Positions 1 through 6,841 are shown, counted from the first letter of the stretch. The stretch: 64,000 bases of DNA from Oscillospiraceae bacterium (GCA_910574635.1 CAJTCG010000002.1:310001-374000); one strand, 5' to 3'. Notes: a model not told the origin generated them from the sequence alone. A program made the numbers and translations.

Positions 1-18
1 GAAATCACAAATAGCCAT
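1..18 (-). CDS. start of a gene running off the left edge
   Basis: Only six codons (MAICDF) lie inside the window. The start is credible because an AAGGAGG ribosome binding site sits 7 bases before the ATG and a GCATATCAT promoter motif lies about 50 bases upstream. The product cannot be named. Confidence 0.6.
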
Positions 19-64
19 ATGTAAATCCTCCTTCAAAGCAATTCTCCAACTGTTTTTCTATCAT

Positions 65-73
65 ATGATATGC
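65..73 (-). promoter_or_regulatory. GCATANNAT promoter for the leftmost gene
   Basis: GCATATCAT read on the minus strand, about 47 bases before the ATG of the truncated left-edge gene. Confidence 0.55.
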
Positions 74-103
74 GCGAAGCAGGAAAATCATTTTGGAGAG
101 AAT

Positions 104-166
104 GTTGGCAAAAGAAGAATCTGTTGGCGGCAGCGAAAAGGGTCCTAAAGTCCGATACTGCTGACC
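104..166 (+). repeat. interspersed palindromic repeat, left arm (copy 1)
   Basis: Starts TTGGCAAAAGAAGAAT and ends near GTCCGATACTGC, matching the left arm of the family seen at eleven other sites. The GCATAGGAT promoter of the next gene follows 23 bases later. Confidence 0.7.
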
Positions 167-188
167 AGGAATCCATTTTGCTGGCCTT

Positions 189-197
189 GCATAGGAT
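189..197 (+). promoter_or_regulatory. GCATANNAT promoter
   Basis: GCATAGGAT, preceded by ATTTTG 6 bases upstream and 35 bases before the ATG at 232. Confidence 0.6.
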
Positions 198-231
198 AAT
201 GGCAAATATCATTTAAGGAAGGAATTATATC

Positions 232-408
232 ATGGACAAATTCATTTCCCTGGAGAAGAAAAGCAAGAAGGCTCAGCGTGAACACTACCAGTCTCAGCGC
301 GGCTCCTGGGGCGGTCTGAATCCCGTCACCCGTGTCGTGCCCGATAAAAAGAAGTATTCGCGTGCCGCTACCCACCAGGATGCCCGCAAGATAATTGCGG
401 AGATGTGA
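232..408 (+). CDS. small basic protein, 58 aa
   Basis: The ATG follows AAGGAAGG with normal spacing. The product begins MDKFISLEKK, is rich in Lys, Arg, Gln and Ser, and has no membrane segment or cysteine motif. It is the first of three plus-strand genes with short gaps, so probably an operon driven by the promoter at 189. The basic composition would suit a nucleic-acid or structural role, but I do not recognise a family. Confidence 0.7.
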   Translation: MDKFISLEKKSKKAQREHYQSQRGSWGGLNPVTRVVPDKKKYSRAATHQDARKIIAEM

Positions 409-421
409 AAGGAGAAACGCC

Positions 422-607
422 ATGGAAGACAAGAAGAACCCGCTGACCACAGAGGAGATGGAGACCTTCCGCAACCTTTTCGACAAATATTGTGCGCAGG
501 AGGTCCAGAAGGGCCACTGCGAACCGGACTCCTGCGAGTTTTGTCCTATCGACAATGCCCGTGCGAAAATTTTCGACGAACTTGCCGATGACGGCGAGGA
601 GGAGTAA
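422..607 (+). CDS. small acidic protein with four cysteines, 61 aa
   Basis: GGAGAAACGCC precedes the ATG, 13 bases after the previous stop. The protein has a Cys-x6-Cys-x4-Cys-x2-Cys cluster (around residues 25-40) that could bind one zinc ion, and an acidic tail DDGEEE. I chose this ATG over an upstream in-frame one because only this one has a ribosome binding site. Unknown function; second gene of the operon starting at 232. Confidence 0.7.
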   Translation: MEDKKNPLTTEEMETFRNLFDKYCAQEVQKGHCEPDSCEFCPIDNARAKIFDELADDGEEE

Positions 608-617
608 GGAGAGACAC

Positions 618-1625
618 ATGAAAAAGCAACTGTTTGTTGTCTCGATGAGATACGCGGCCACCGTTGACAGGCTGGATGGAACCTTCGCCTCCAGCCTCAT
701 TGTCGACCCTGATGACATCCCCTTCGACGAGGCGGTCAATTATGTGGCACCCGTCATCTCGATGGTCTTGCGACACAAGGCCGTGGAAATCGTCATCAGC
801 AACCTGGATGCGACCCTCCACGGTCCTGTCTCTCAGGAAAGAATCAATCGCGGATTCTATGTGAATCCGGACGGGAAAATCGGACACATCGTCAAACGAG
901 ATGGGCGTACTACCGCCGCCATGGTCAGAAACCTCGATGAGGTCATGTGGGCCCTGATTCGGGGTTGGCCTCCCTATCCCAAGTGTGTACATGGGGAGCC
1001 GCAGGAGATTTCAGGCGACTGCAATTTCCTGCAGCTGCTCATTGCCGGTTGGTATGGCACCTGGCTCGACAGCAGAGCCAGGGTCATGGCCGGAGACGCG
1101 GCAACCGTTCGCATTTCGGCTCGCCTTCCCTTCTGCAGAGAGTGGGGTGCCTTGATGGACGTTGTTCATGGGTCCGATAGGCGGTCCCATTGGAGGTATA
1201 TGTATTCGTGGTGCCTGAACAAGGAAGCAGATTGGAAGGTAGACCCAGTTCGGAGATTTCAAGTCTGTGGGGGCCGCGAGGCTTTTTATTACGGCCACTG
1301 CCATGCGGAGTTCCGGATGGCACATGTCGGGTTTCGCCCTGTATTTGATGTCACGGGCATTGACACGCTAATTCCCAATGGGGCTTTGGTTGCGGCCGCA
1401 ACGCTTTACATGAATGGGGTGCCCGTGAAAGTACCCCAGAACCCCACGGAAGACGGTGATGTCCAGGACTACATTCCCGGTGCCAGGCTGGAATTCCGGC
1501 CCGCGCTGAAGGACCCCGCCTACATGGTGCAGACCATCAAGGTTGGCGACATCCTGATTGCCGACAGGGCTTTGCTCAAGAACATCTCCTGGGATGACCT
1601 CCAGAGACAAGGCTTTTGCAGCTAA
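618..1625 (+). CDS. unknown protein, 335 aa
   Basis: ATG with AAGGAGAG upstream, 10 bases after the preceding stop. The longer reading frame upstream overlaps the previous gene and has no ribosome binding site. No signal peptide or membrane helix is evident. A stretch near residues 220-265 (SWCLNKEADW, then VGFRPVFDV) recalls C-terminal segments of some phage and Firmicute surface proteins, but this is too weak to name a domain. Ends the operon, with a terminator directly after the stop. Confidence 0.75.
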   Translation: MKKQLFVVSMRYAATVDRLDGTFASSLIVDPDDIPFDEAVNYVAPVISMVLRHKAVEIVISNLDATLHGPVSQERINRGFYVNPDGKIGHIVKRDGRTTAAMVRNLDEVMWALIRGWPPYPKCVHGEPQEISGDCNFLQLLIAGWYGTWLDSRARVMAGDAATVRISARLPFCREWGALMDVVHGSDRRSHWRYMYSWCLNKEADWKVDPVRRFQVCGGREAFYYGHCHAEFRMAHVGFRPVFDVTGIDTLIPNGALVAAATLYMNGVPVKVPQNPTEDGDVQDYIPGARLEFRPALKDPAYMVQTIKVGDILIADRALLKNISWDDLQRQGFCS

Positions 1626-1628
1626 AAA

Positions 1629-1667
1629 AACCGGGGCAGCACATTTGTGCTGTCCCGGTTCTCTTTG
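1629..1667 (+). terminator. Rho-independent terminator
   Basis: Near-perfect stem AACCGGGGCAGCACA with its complement around a TTT loop, followed by CTCTTT. It closes the 232-1625 operon. Confidence 0.8.
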
Positions 1668-1669
1668 TC

Positions 1670-1822
1670 CTACGGGCAGAAAATACAGGGCGCATAAGGT
1701 TCCTTGAATGGGTCCCGCCTGGGTGATTTCTTGTCGCGGCCCGGCATAACCCTGGGCGGAACGGTGCTGATGTTCGGAATGGGCTTCTTTCCCATGCTAT
1801 CTTGTCTTGTGAAATCTTTCAC
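1670..1822 (-). CDS. small proline/arginine-rich protein, 50 aa
   Basis: GTG start with a GGAGGTGA site 5 bases upstream, 12 bases after the stop of the 55-aa gene. The protein is basic with a C-terminal CIFCP that could form half a metal site. Its RRDPFKEPY segment resembles KTDPFNYSF in the upstream neighbour, so the two may be related short proteins. Last gene of a minus-strand operon with the histidine phosphatase. Function unknown. Confidence 0.55.
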   Translation of the reverse strand: MKDFTRQDSMGKKPIPNISTVPPRVMPGRDKKSPRRDPFKEPYAPCIFCP

Positions 1823-1834
1823 GGATGTCACCTC

Positions 1835-2002
1835 CTATATGGGCGTTTCGTCGAATGAGTAGTTGAATGGGTCCGTTTTGGACTCTGGACACGGCCCCTT
1901 CTGTTGAAAGACAAAGGGCCGCCTGGGTTCCGGTTTGGGCAGCGGCGTTTGGATGATGCCTTTCTCCAGCCGCCTCACCGCAGTAAAAGTCAGGTTGTGC
2001 AT
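1835..2002 (-). CDS. small proline-rich protein, 55 aa
   Basis: ATG with a GGAGAAGGAGGG site. It overlaps the end of the histidine phosphatase by 13 bases, suggesting translational coupling. The sequence includes PEPRRPFVFQ, which resembles IPRRPLWF at the end of the 54-aa protein at 43111. No known family is recognised. Confidence 0.6.
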   Translation of the reverse strand: MHNLTFTAVRRLEKGIIQTPLPKPEPRRPFVFQQKGPCPESKTDPFNYSFDETPI

Positions 2003-2721
2003 TGTCCCTCCTTCTCCGCCGGGCCTCCGTAAATATAGCCGGCATCCTCATCTTTCGGGGTGGGTGCGGCATCGCCTCCAATTCTGCCGGACCGCCACAG
2101 GCCATAGTTATTCAGGCGCAACAGCTGGATGCTACAATTCCCGGGATTCGGCTCTGCTTCGTACCACTCATGGGAATAGCCAAAAACGGCCTTTCGGAGG
2201 ATGTTAAGCGCGGCGCCGTGGCCCACGATGATGATGTGGTCCGGACAGCCGTGGGCAAAATCCCGCCGCAGAGAATCCAGGAAAAGCCTCTGGCGAATCT
2301 CGCAGTCAAGAGGGCTCTCCCCTCCTGGCCGCCGGGCATAGAACTTGCCATTATACCGGCGGCTGGCCTGGAACTGGGCCCATTCAGCCGGGAACCTCTC
2401 CTCGGCTTGGGCCTTGGAAAGACCATCGAAGACACCGAATTGCAATTCTGTCAACATTTCGTCCTCTTTGACACTGGACACGGTAAGATGGTCCAGGATA
2501 GCTTTGGCTGTCTGGCGGGTTCTCTCGTAGGGAGAGACGTACACTGCGATGTAGTCGGGCGGCTCATCCTTTAGCGCCTTGGCCAAGAATTCCCCTGCCG
2601 CATGAGCCTGGTACATCCCGCGCTCCGTCAGGTATGCCGCATGGTCCGGAATGTGGAGAGCGTCACTGAGTCCAACGTTCTGAATGGATTCGCCATGCCG
2701 GACGAGATACAGATTTTTCAC
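1990..2721 (-). CDS. histidine phosphatase (phosphoglycerate mutase-like), 243 aa
   Basis: The N-terminus KNLYLVRHGES carries the RHG catalytic motif of the histidine phosphatase superfamily, with SPYERTRQTA and a later VGHGAALN containing the second catalytic histidine. The GTG start at 2721 has GGAGGAAGGA upstream; a much longer upstream reading frame runs through tRNA genes and is not credible. The substrate cannot be told; members dephosphorylate sugars, nucleotides or proteins. It is transcribed from a GCATATAAT promoter just beyond the tRNA terminator and heads an operon with two small proteins. Confidence 0.85.
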   Translation of the reverse strand: MKNLYLVRHGESIQNVGLSDALHIPDHAAYLTERGMYQAHAAGEFLAKALKDEPPDYIAVYVSPYERTRQTAKAILDHLTVSSVKEDEMLTELQFGVFDGLSKAQAEERFPAEWAQFQASRRYNGKFYARRPGGESPLDCEIRQRLFLDSLRRDFAHGCPDHIIIVGHGAALNILRKAVFGYSHEWYEAEPNPGNCSIQLLRLNNYGLWRSGRIGGDAAPTPKDEDAGYIYGGPAEKEGQCTT

Positions 2722-2832
2722 TTGGTCCTTCCTCCTCCTCGGATTTTTGGAAAACAAAGGCGGGGCGAGGCCGCCCCGCCAGCAGATGGCCCGTAGTATT
2801 GCGCCGAAAAGGCTCACGGGAGCTGTTGTGGT

Positions 2833-2841
2833 ATTATATGC
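2833..2841 (-). promoter_or_regulatory. GCATANNAT promoter for the histidine phosphatase operon
   Basis: TGCATATAAT on the minus strand with TTTC 8 bases upstream, placed between the tRNA-array terminator and the GTG at 2721. Confidence 0.6.
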
Positions 2842-2863
2842 ACTTTGCCAGAAACTGATTATG

Positions 2864-2895
2864 AAAAACCGCACCCTGGAAATTCCAAGGTGCGG
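2864..2895 (-). terminator. terminator of the tRNA array
   Basis: On the minus strand CCGCACC pairs with GGTGCGG across an inner stem and is followed by TTTTT. It begins three bases after the CCA end of the last tRNA. Confidence 0.85.
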
Positions 2896-2897
2896 AA

Positions 2898-2975
2898 TGG
2901 TACTGCCAGTGGGACTCGAACCCAACTTCTCCGGCTTGAGAGGCCGGCGACGCAACCGATTTGTCTTTGGCAGCA
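2898..2975 (-). tRNA. tRNA-Glu(CTC)
   Basis: Cloverleaf with loop CTCTCAA, encoded CCA and acceptor TGCTGCC paired with GGCAGTA. Last tRNA before the terminator. A second Glu(CTC) gene lies at 6513. Confidence 0.9.
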
Positions 2976-2977
2976 TA

Positions 2978-3054
2978 TGGAGATGAGGGCCGGATTCGAA
3001 CCGGCGAATAACAGGGTTGCAGCCTGCCCCCTTGAGCCACTCGGGCACCTCATC
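2978..3054 (-). tRNA. tRNA-Cys(GCA)
   Basis: Anticodon loop CTGCAAC, acceptor GATGAGG/CCTCATC, encoded CCA. Separated from its neighbour by two bases. Confidence 0.9.
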
Positions 3055-3059
3055 GAATT

Positions 3060-3136
3060 TGGAACCCCAGACAGGACTCGAACCTGCGGCAGACGGATTA
3101 GAAGTCCGGTGCTCTATCCTACTGAGCTACTGGGGC
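3060..3136 (-). tRNA. tRNA-Arg(TCT)
   Basis: Anticodon loop CTTCTAA (reads AGA), acceptor GCCCCAG/CTGGGGT, encoded CCA. Confidence 0.92.
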
Positions 3137-3139
3137 GTA

Positions 3140-3224
3140 TGGTGCGGGCGGCGGGAATTGAACCCGCACGGATTGCTCCACCGGGGTTTAAGCCCGGCGC
3201 GTCTGCCAGTTCCACCACGCCCGC
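3140..3224 (-). tRNA. tRNA-Leu(TAA)
   Basis: Class II tRNA with a long variable arm, loop CTTAAAC region giving anticodon TAA, acceptor GCGGGCG/CGCCCGC, encoded CCA. Confidence 0.92.
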
Positions 3225-3234
3225 AGCTTCTCAA

Positions 3235-3287
3235 ACCCCAGAGGATAGCCTGCACCCGGATAGTGGGTCGGCGGGATACTATGGGGT
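3235..3287 (-). ncRNA. inter-tRNA hairpin segment
   Basis: Between two Leu tRNAs, ACCCCA at the left pairs with TGGGGT at the right, and an inner ACCC/GGGT hairpin is nested inside. It has no T-loop and is not a tRNA. Confidence 0.4.
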
Positions 3288-3310
3288 GATTCAGATGGGG
3301 CAACAGTCCC

Positions 3311-3397
3311 TGGTGCCGGCGGTGGGAATCGAACCCACACATCCTGGAGGATACGGGTTTTTGAGACCCGCGCGTCTGCCAGTTCCGCCACACCGGC
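3311..3397 (-). tRNA. tRNA-Leu(CAA)
   Basis: Class II tRNA, anticodon loop CTCAAAA (reads TTG), acceptor GCCGGTG/CGCCGGC, encoded CCA. Confidence 0.92.
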
Positions 3398-3400
3398 ATA

Positions 3401-3476
3401 TGGCGGCCTTTGCAGGGCTCGAACCTGCGACATGCTGGTTAACAGCCAGCCGCTCTTCCCACTGAGCTAAAAGGCC
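3401..3476 (-). tRNA. tRNA-Asn(GTT)
   Basis: Anticodon loop CTGTTAA, acceptor GGCCTTT/AAAGGCC, encoded CCA. Its 5' end overlaps the stop codon of the neighbouring gene by 10 bases. A second Asn gene lies at 7750. Confidence 0.92.
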
Positions 3477-3874
3477 AAAATTTCATCACAGAGGGTAAGG
3501 AGTTGGACTTTTCTCTGAGCCAATTCCTCCTCGGAGAGGTGCTCGTAATCGAGCCACCGTGTCCACGCCCCAATGTCCCGGCGGACATCACCGGCCAACT
3601 CGTTTGCAAGGGCCTCGTAGTCCACCTCCAGGGATGCCAGGGTATAACCGTCATCAGCCTCACTTTCGGTGATAACATGCACCACACCGACATCGAAGAG
3701 GATGATGTACTCATAGCCCTCCGCGTCGAATTTCACAGGTGTCGGGAGGTGCGTCGTCCGGAACTGCTTCATGGCCTTCAGCAACTCCATGGGAACGTCG
3801 TCCAGGTAGCTGCAGCGGTCACTCCAGGAACCAATGGAGACGTGGCTCCAGCCGTATTTCGGGGTATCAAGCAT
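3467..3874 (-). CDS. unknown protein inside the tRNA array, 135 aa
   Basis: ATG with AAAGGAGAGTAAGG upstream. The protein (MLDTPKYGWS start) is acidic, without membrane segments or metal motifs, and no family is recognised. Its 3' end overlaps the 5' end of tRNA-Asn, and its leader is the 3902-4029 structured segment, so it appears to be transcribed as part of the array. Confidence 0.65.
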   Translation of the reverse strand: MLDTPKYGWSHVSIGSWSDRCSYLDDVPMELLKAMKQFRTTHLPTPVKFDAEGYEYIILFDVGVVHVITESEADDGYTLASLEVDYEALANELAGDVRRDIGAWTRWLDYEHLSEEELAQRKVQLLTLCDEILAF

Positions 3875-3901
3875 CCTTACTCTCCTTTCTGAAAATCGAA
3901 G

Positions 3902-4029
3902 AGTCTGCCGGACTCGGCCGGTTCACCCCATACACCGTAAGGTCTCGAGATACCGGGGCTTTTACCCCGGCGCGGACATACCGCACACTTTCGCCTCGGG
4001 CTCCTACCCCTTGAAGCGCCCGGCAGACT
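3902..4029 (-). ncRNA. structured non-tRNA segment in the tRNA array
   Basis: AGTCTGCCGG at one end pairs perfectly with CCGGCAGACT at the other, enclosing several internal hairpins (for example GCCGGGG closing on CCCCGGT). It lies between tRNA-Asp and the 135-aa gene and lacks an anticodon arm or normal T-loop. It could be a processed RNA or a leader of the downstream gene. Confidence 0.45.
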
Positions 4030-4106
4030 TGGCGACTCCGACGGGACTCGAACCCGCGACCTCCAGCGTGACAGGCTGGCGCTCTACGCTACTGAGCTAC
4101 GGAGCC
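4030..4106 (-). tRNA. tRNA-Asp(GTC), copy 1
   Basis: Anticodon loop CTGTCAC, acceptor GGCTCCG/CGGAGTC, encoded CCA. A second copy with one acceptor mismatch lies at 5620. Confidence 0.92.
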
Positions 4107-4110
4107 ATGA

Positions 4111-4186
4111 TGGTACCTCAAGTTGGATTCGAACCAGCAACCTTCTCCGTATGAAGGAGCCGCTCTACCATTTGAGCTATTGAGGC
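4111..4186 (-). tRNA. tRNA-Met(CAT), elongator type
   Basis: Loop TTCATAC is typical of elongator Met tRNA. Acceptor GCCTCAA/TTGAGGT, encoded CCA. Confidence 0.88.
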
Positions 4187-4189
4187 ATT

Positions 4190-4266
4190 TGGGGTGTGCA
4201 GCGGAACTCGAATCCGCGACCTTTGGAGCCACACTCCGACGCTCTAACCAACTGAGCTATGCACAC
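4190..4266 (-). tRNA. tRNA-His(GTG)
   Basis: Anticodon GTG, acceptor GTGTGCA/TGCACAC, discriminator C and encoded CCA. The base before G1 is T, so the G-1 that normally marks bacterial tRNA-His seems not to be encoded. Confidence 0.85.
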
Positions 4267-4267
4267 A

Positions 4268-4344
4268 TGGTACTGCCGGCGGGAGTCGAACCCAGCTTGA
4301 CCGGCTTGAAAGGCCGGGGACGCAACCGTTTGTCTTCGGCAGCA
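4268..4344 (-). tRNA. tRNA-Glu(TTC)
   Basis: Loop CTTTCAA, acceptor TGCTGCC/GGCAGTA shared with the Glu(CTC) genes, encoded CCA. Confidence 0.9.
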
Positions 4345-4351
4345 TATAAAG

Positions 4352-4385
4352 GTCCCGCAATACCGCAGCTGCCGCACTGCGGGAC
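4352..4385 (-). ncRNA. inter-tRNA hairpin segment
   Basis: GTCCCGCA pairs perfectly with TGCGGGAC, with an inner GC-rich hairpin. It fills the spacer between tRNA-Glu and tRNA-Trp. Confidence 0.4.
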
Positions 4386-4387
4386 AA

Positions 4388-4463
4388 TGGCAAGGGCGGA
4401 GCGATTCGAACACTCATCTGACGGTTTTGGAGACCGTTGCTTTACCAGTTAAGCTACACCCCC
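4388..4463 (-). tRNA. tRNA-Trp(CCA)
   Basis: Loop CTCCAAA, T-loop TTCGAAT, encoded CCA. The acceptor contains several G-T pairs. Confidence 0.85.
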
Positions 4464-4466
4464 ATA

Positions 4467-4542
4467 TGGTGCCTCAGGGTAGTTTCGGGCTACCGACACC
4501 CTGGGCTTCAACCAGGTGCTCTGCCGTCTGAGCTACTGAGGC
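4467..4542 (-). tRNA. tRNA-Phe(GAA)
   Basis: Loop TTGAAGC, acceptor GCCTCAG/CTGAGGC, encoded CCA. The T-loop is CCCGAAA, slightly unusual. Confidence 0.85.
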
Positions 4543-4577
4543 ATATGAAATATGCTCTTTTAATGCATATTCGGAGT

Positions 4578-4598
4578 ATATGCTCTTTTTGAGCATAT
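4578..4598. repeat. perfect inverted repeat between tRNA genes
   Basis: ATATGCTC and GAGCATAT flank TTTTT. A related ATATGCTCTTTTAATGCATA stretch lies just before it. Could be a processing site or a weak terminator. Confidence 0.4.
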
Positions 4599-4599
4599 C

Positions 4600-4675
4600 T
4601 GGTGCCCCCTCGGGGAATCGAACCCGGGACCGGCCGGTTATGAGCCAGCTGCTCTACCAACTGAGCTAAGGGGGC
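4600..4675 (-). tRNA. tRNA with CAT anticodon (Ile2 or Met)
   Basis: Loop CTCATAA, acceptor GCCCCCT/AGGGGGC, encoded CCA. It lacks the GGG/CCC anticodon stem and the 1-72 mismatch of initiators, so a lysidine-modified Ile2 tRNA is more likely; the amino acid cannot be proven. Confidence 0.85.
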
Positions 4676-4679
4676 AAAT

Positions 4680-4783
4680 CGGTGCCAGTGGCCGGACTCG
4701 AACCGGCAACGCAACACAACCACTGAATCTCCTGGACGAATCTTTCGATTTTCTGTGCCTCATTACCTTTGTGATACACTGGC
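4680..4783 (-). tRNA. aberrant tRNA-like gene with a 34-base loop and CCG end
   Basis: Acceptor GCCAGTG/CACTGGC, a D-arm and a perfect T-arm (GCCGG TTCGAGT CCGGC) are intact. Between GCACA and TGTGT, which would form the anticodon stem, there are about 34 bases instead of 7. The 3' end reads CCG where all neighbours read CCA. It is either a decayed tRNA or one carrying a small insertion. Confidence 0.5.
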
Positions 4784-4810
4784 ATATGGTGCGCCGGAAG
4801 GGCGCAATAT

Positions 4811-5356
4811 TTAGGTCCGATAATCACGAGAAGTCCATTTAATTTCTCTTGCGCCCTTGCCTTTGTTTGCGCCTCTGTAAGTAGCAGTTAAAGAGTGGCA
4901 ATTGGGACACAACAAAATCAAATTTTCTTCCTCATTATTACTTGCGTCTCCATCGATATGCTCAATTTCCAGCGGCAAAGTTCCTGTATAAGGGTTGAGT
5001 TCTGACCATCCACACCTCGCACATTTATTTCCGTATTTTTCAAACAAATAACGCCTAACCATACCGGATACATCTTTCCATCTGTCCCCTATGGTTCCAT
5101 CAACAATTCCGGCTTTCCATTTCTTAATATACTCCACATATTCAAAATCTTTATGACATTTGCATGAGCAAAATTTATTTTGCAAGGGAATTTCTTTTCC
5201 GCACATTAAACAATAATTCTTCTTTTTCCCTCTCAGCCTGTTGTTGTATGATGCGGCACATGAATTATTGCAAAATTTTTTTCGGTTATAATCCGAAATG
5301 GACAAAGAGTTCATCGGAATTATTTTCCCGCAGTATAAACATTTCTTCAAATCCAC
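4811..5356 (-). CDS. HNH endonuclease, 181 aa
   Basis: The C-terminal half has LEIEHIDGDASNN followed by LLCPNCHSL, the His-Asn-His core of HNH nucleases. Three CxxC-type zinc knuckles (CLYCG, FCNNSC, CLMCG) precede it, with a fourth pair CARCG just before the core. The GTG start at 5356 follows GGAGGTGA. Such free-standing HNH enzymes often behave as homing endonucleases in phage and plasmid tRNA arrays. Its AT content is visibly higher than its neighbours, consistent with recent arrival. Confidence 0.88.
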   Translation of the reverse strand: MDLKKCLYCGKIIPMNSLSISDYNRKKFCNNSCAASYNNRLRGKKKNYCLMCGKEIPLQNKFCSCKCHKDFEYVEYIKKWKAGIVDGTIGDRWKDVSGMVRRYLFEKYGNKCARCGWSELNPYTGTLPLEIEHIDGDASNNEEENLILLCPNCHSLTATYRGANKGKGAREIKWTSRDYRT

Positions 5357-5539
5357 AAATCACCTCCAATTTGATTCCTCCCTATTCCCCCACCGCCGCC
5401 AAGGGCGGCTTCGTGACAACATTGATGGAATCGTGCAGTATGATTTATTTTATGCGGATTGAAAGAATCGTATTTGGTAAAGCAGCGTAAGTATCTCCCC
5501 CCTGTTAGCCCCCCCTTCGTATTTTATATCTGATGATTC

Positions 5540-5616
5540 TGGTGCATCCTCGGGGGCTCGAACCCCGGACCCGTTGATTAAAAATCAACTGCTTCTTCCA
5601 ACTGAGCTAAGGATGC
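5540..5616 (-). tRNA. tRNA-Lys(TTT)
   Basis: Loop TTTTTAA, acceptor GCATCCT/AGGATGC, encoded CCA. Confidence 0.92.
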
Positions 5617-5619
5617 ATA

Positions 5620-5696
5620 TGGCGACCCTGACGGGACTCGAACCCGCGACCTCCAGCGTGACAGGCCGGCGCTCTACGCTACTGAGCTACGGGGCC
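5620..5696 (-). tRNA. tRNA-Asp(GTC), copy 2
   Basis: Nearly identical to the copy at 4030, but with acceptor GGCCCCG against CAGGGTC (one C-A mismatch). Encoded CCA. Confidence 0.88.
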
Positions 5697-5857
5697 ATAT
5701 CACTGCGGCGTTTGGGTTAACCGCAGTGTTCGGGCCTAGCGGCGCCACAGCGCTATGGCGCAACCGGGCGGCGGGCTCTAACCGAAAACCCACCCAACTC
5801 CCCTGCCTGATATCCGGCTTCGCTACTCTTTGAGCAAGGCGCGGGGCAACGCGCTTC
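5697..5857 (-). ncRNA. structured non-tRNA segment, 160 bases
   Basis: Contains the hairpin CACTGCGG/CCGCAGTG (5701-5728) and a second GCGCCA/TGGCGC hairpin (5742-5761), and is joined to the flanking tRNAs by the same short ATAT-type spacers. No ORF or T-loop is present. Confidence 0.4.
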
Positions 5858-5933
5858 TGGTACGTCCTCAGGGGCTCGAACCCTGGACCTGATGATTAAG
5901 AATCAACTGCTCTACCAGCTGAGCTAAGGGCGC
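5858..5933 (-). tRNA. tRNA-Lys(CTT)
   Basis: Loop TTCTTAA, encoded CCA. The acceptor GCGCCCT/AGGACGT has one mismatch and one G-T pair. Confidence 0.87.
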
Positions 5934-5945
5934 GTATCGTGGGTA

Positions 5946-6482
5946 TCAGCCCACGGTGTGTTTTGCAATGCATCTCTTTCCCGCCTCGGTGGGGAAATAG
6001 GTGGTGTTTTTGCCATATCTGGAGGATTCCGCGGCATGAATGCGCAGAAGCTCTGCCATAACGGGAATCAAATCCTTTTGAGTCATCCCAAGCGAATTTG
6101 CGAGGGCTGGGTGTTTTACACCGTCTGGCGAATTACATAGAGCCATGAGGGCGTTCTTCACTTCATCAGGCTGTTTTGCAAGCTCCTCATTCAGCCGCCG
6201 GTCAGCCTCTTCCGCCTTGAGCAGTTCCCGGAGGGAGTAGATGGTCCCCTGCAGCATCCCCAGGTGGTACAGGCAGGCTTCCTTCTCTGTTTCCGGTTTG
6301 AGTTCCCGGAATGCGCGGGTTTGCTTTTGCTGGAGTAGGCGCAAGGCATCTTCGGCGCCTTCGTGGGACCCGCTGACCCACTGCTTGAACATCGGAATCA
6401 AGACGCTAAGGGCCTCTCGCTCCATGACTTCCGGGCTTGTTGTCTCATCGAACTTGGCGCTATTGACTATATCTTTGAACAT
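5946..6482 (-). CDS. unknown protein with possible C-terminal winged helix, 178 aa
   Basis: Starts MFKDIVNSAK at an ATG preceded by GGAGGGA. The middle (residues 60-110) is helical and charged. The last 65 residues (HPALANSLGMTQKDLIPVMA, then TTYFPTEAGKRC) look like a winged-helix DNA-binding module ending in a beta wing, as in MarR-type proteins. It sits between tRNA-Lys and tRNA-Glu. The longer upstream frame runs through tRNA genes and is rejected. Confidence 0.65.
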   Translation of the reverse strand: MFKDIVNSAKFDETTSPEVMEREALSVLIPMFKQWVSGSHEGAEDALRLLQQKQTRAFRELKPETEKEACLYHLGMLQGTIYSLRELLKAEEADRRLNEELAKQPDEVKNALMALCNSPDGVKHPALANSLGMTQKDLIPVMAELLRIHAAESSRYGKNTTYFPTEAGKRCIAKHTVG

Positions 6483-6512
6483 GGTATTCCCTCCGTGTAG
6501 GGTTAATGAAAA

Positions 6513-6590
6513 TGGTACTCCCGGCCGGGTTCGAACCGGCATCTCCGCCTTGAGAGGGCGGCCACCGAACCAATTAGTATGACGGGAGCA
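6513..6590 (-). tRNA. tRNA-Glu(CTC), copy 2
   Basis: Loop CTCTCAA, acceptor TGCTCCC/GGGAGTA, encoded CCA. Confidence 0.9.
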
Positions 6591-6592
6591 TG

Positions 6593-6668
6593 TGGTGTTC
6601 CGAGATGGGCTTGAACCATCGACCTTGCGATTATCAATCGCATGCTCTGCCAACTGAGCTACCGGAAC
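6593..6668 (-). tRNA. tRNA-Ile(GAT)
   Basis: Loop TTGATAA, acceptor GTTCCGG/TCGGAAC, encoded CCA. Confidence 0.92.
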
Positions 6669-6671
6669 AAA

Positions 6672-6761
6672 TGGCGGAGGGGGTGGGGTTCGAACCCACG
6701 GCAGCTTGTGGTCTGCTCCGGGTTTCAAATCCGGCGCCTTCGGCCTCTCGGCCACCCCTCC
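6672..6761 (-). tRNA. tRNA-Ser(TGA)
   Basis: Class II tRNA with loop TTTGAAA, acceptor GGAGGGG/CCCCTCC, long variable arm, encoded CCA. Confidence 0.92.
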
Positions 6762-6764
6762 GTA

Positions 6765-6838
6765 TGGCAGCCATGACTGGAATCGAACCAATCTCTCCAG
6801 AGTCAGAATCTGGCATTCTACCGATAAACTACATGGCT
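6765..6838 (-). tRNA. tRNA-Gln(CTG)
   Basis: Loop TTCTGAC, acceptor AGCCATG/CATGGCT, encoded CCA. Confidence 0.9.
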
Positions 6839-6841
6839 ATA

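Noticed and set aside
3902..4029. tRNA-Sec or tmRNA at the structured segment
   Set aside because: The closing stem is 10 bp and there is no T-loop, anticodon arm or tag-peptide frame in the expected places.
4784..4806. remnant tRNA 3' end next to the HNH gene
   Set aside because: GCGCC-CTTCC-GGCGC with ACCA could be a tRNA scrap, but it is equally a small hairpin and no matching 5' half was found on the far side.
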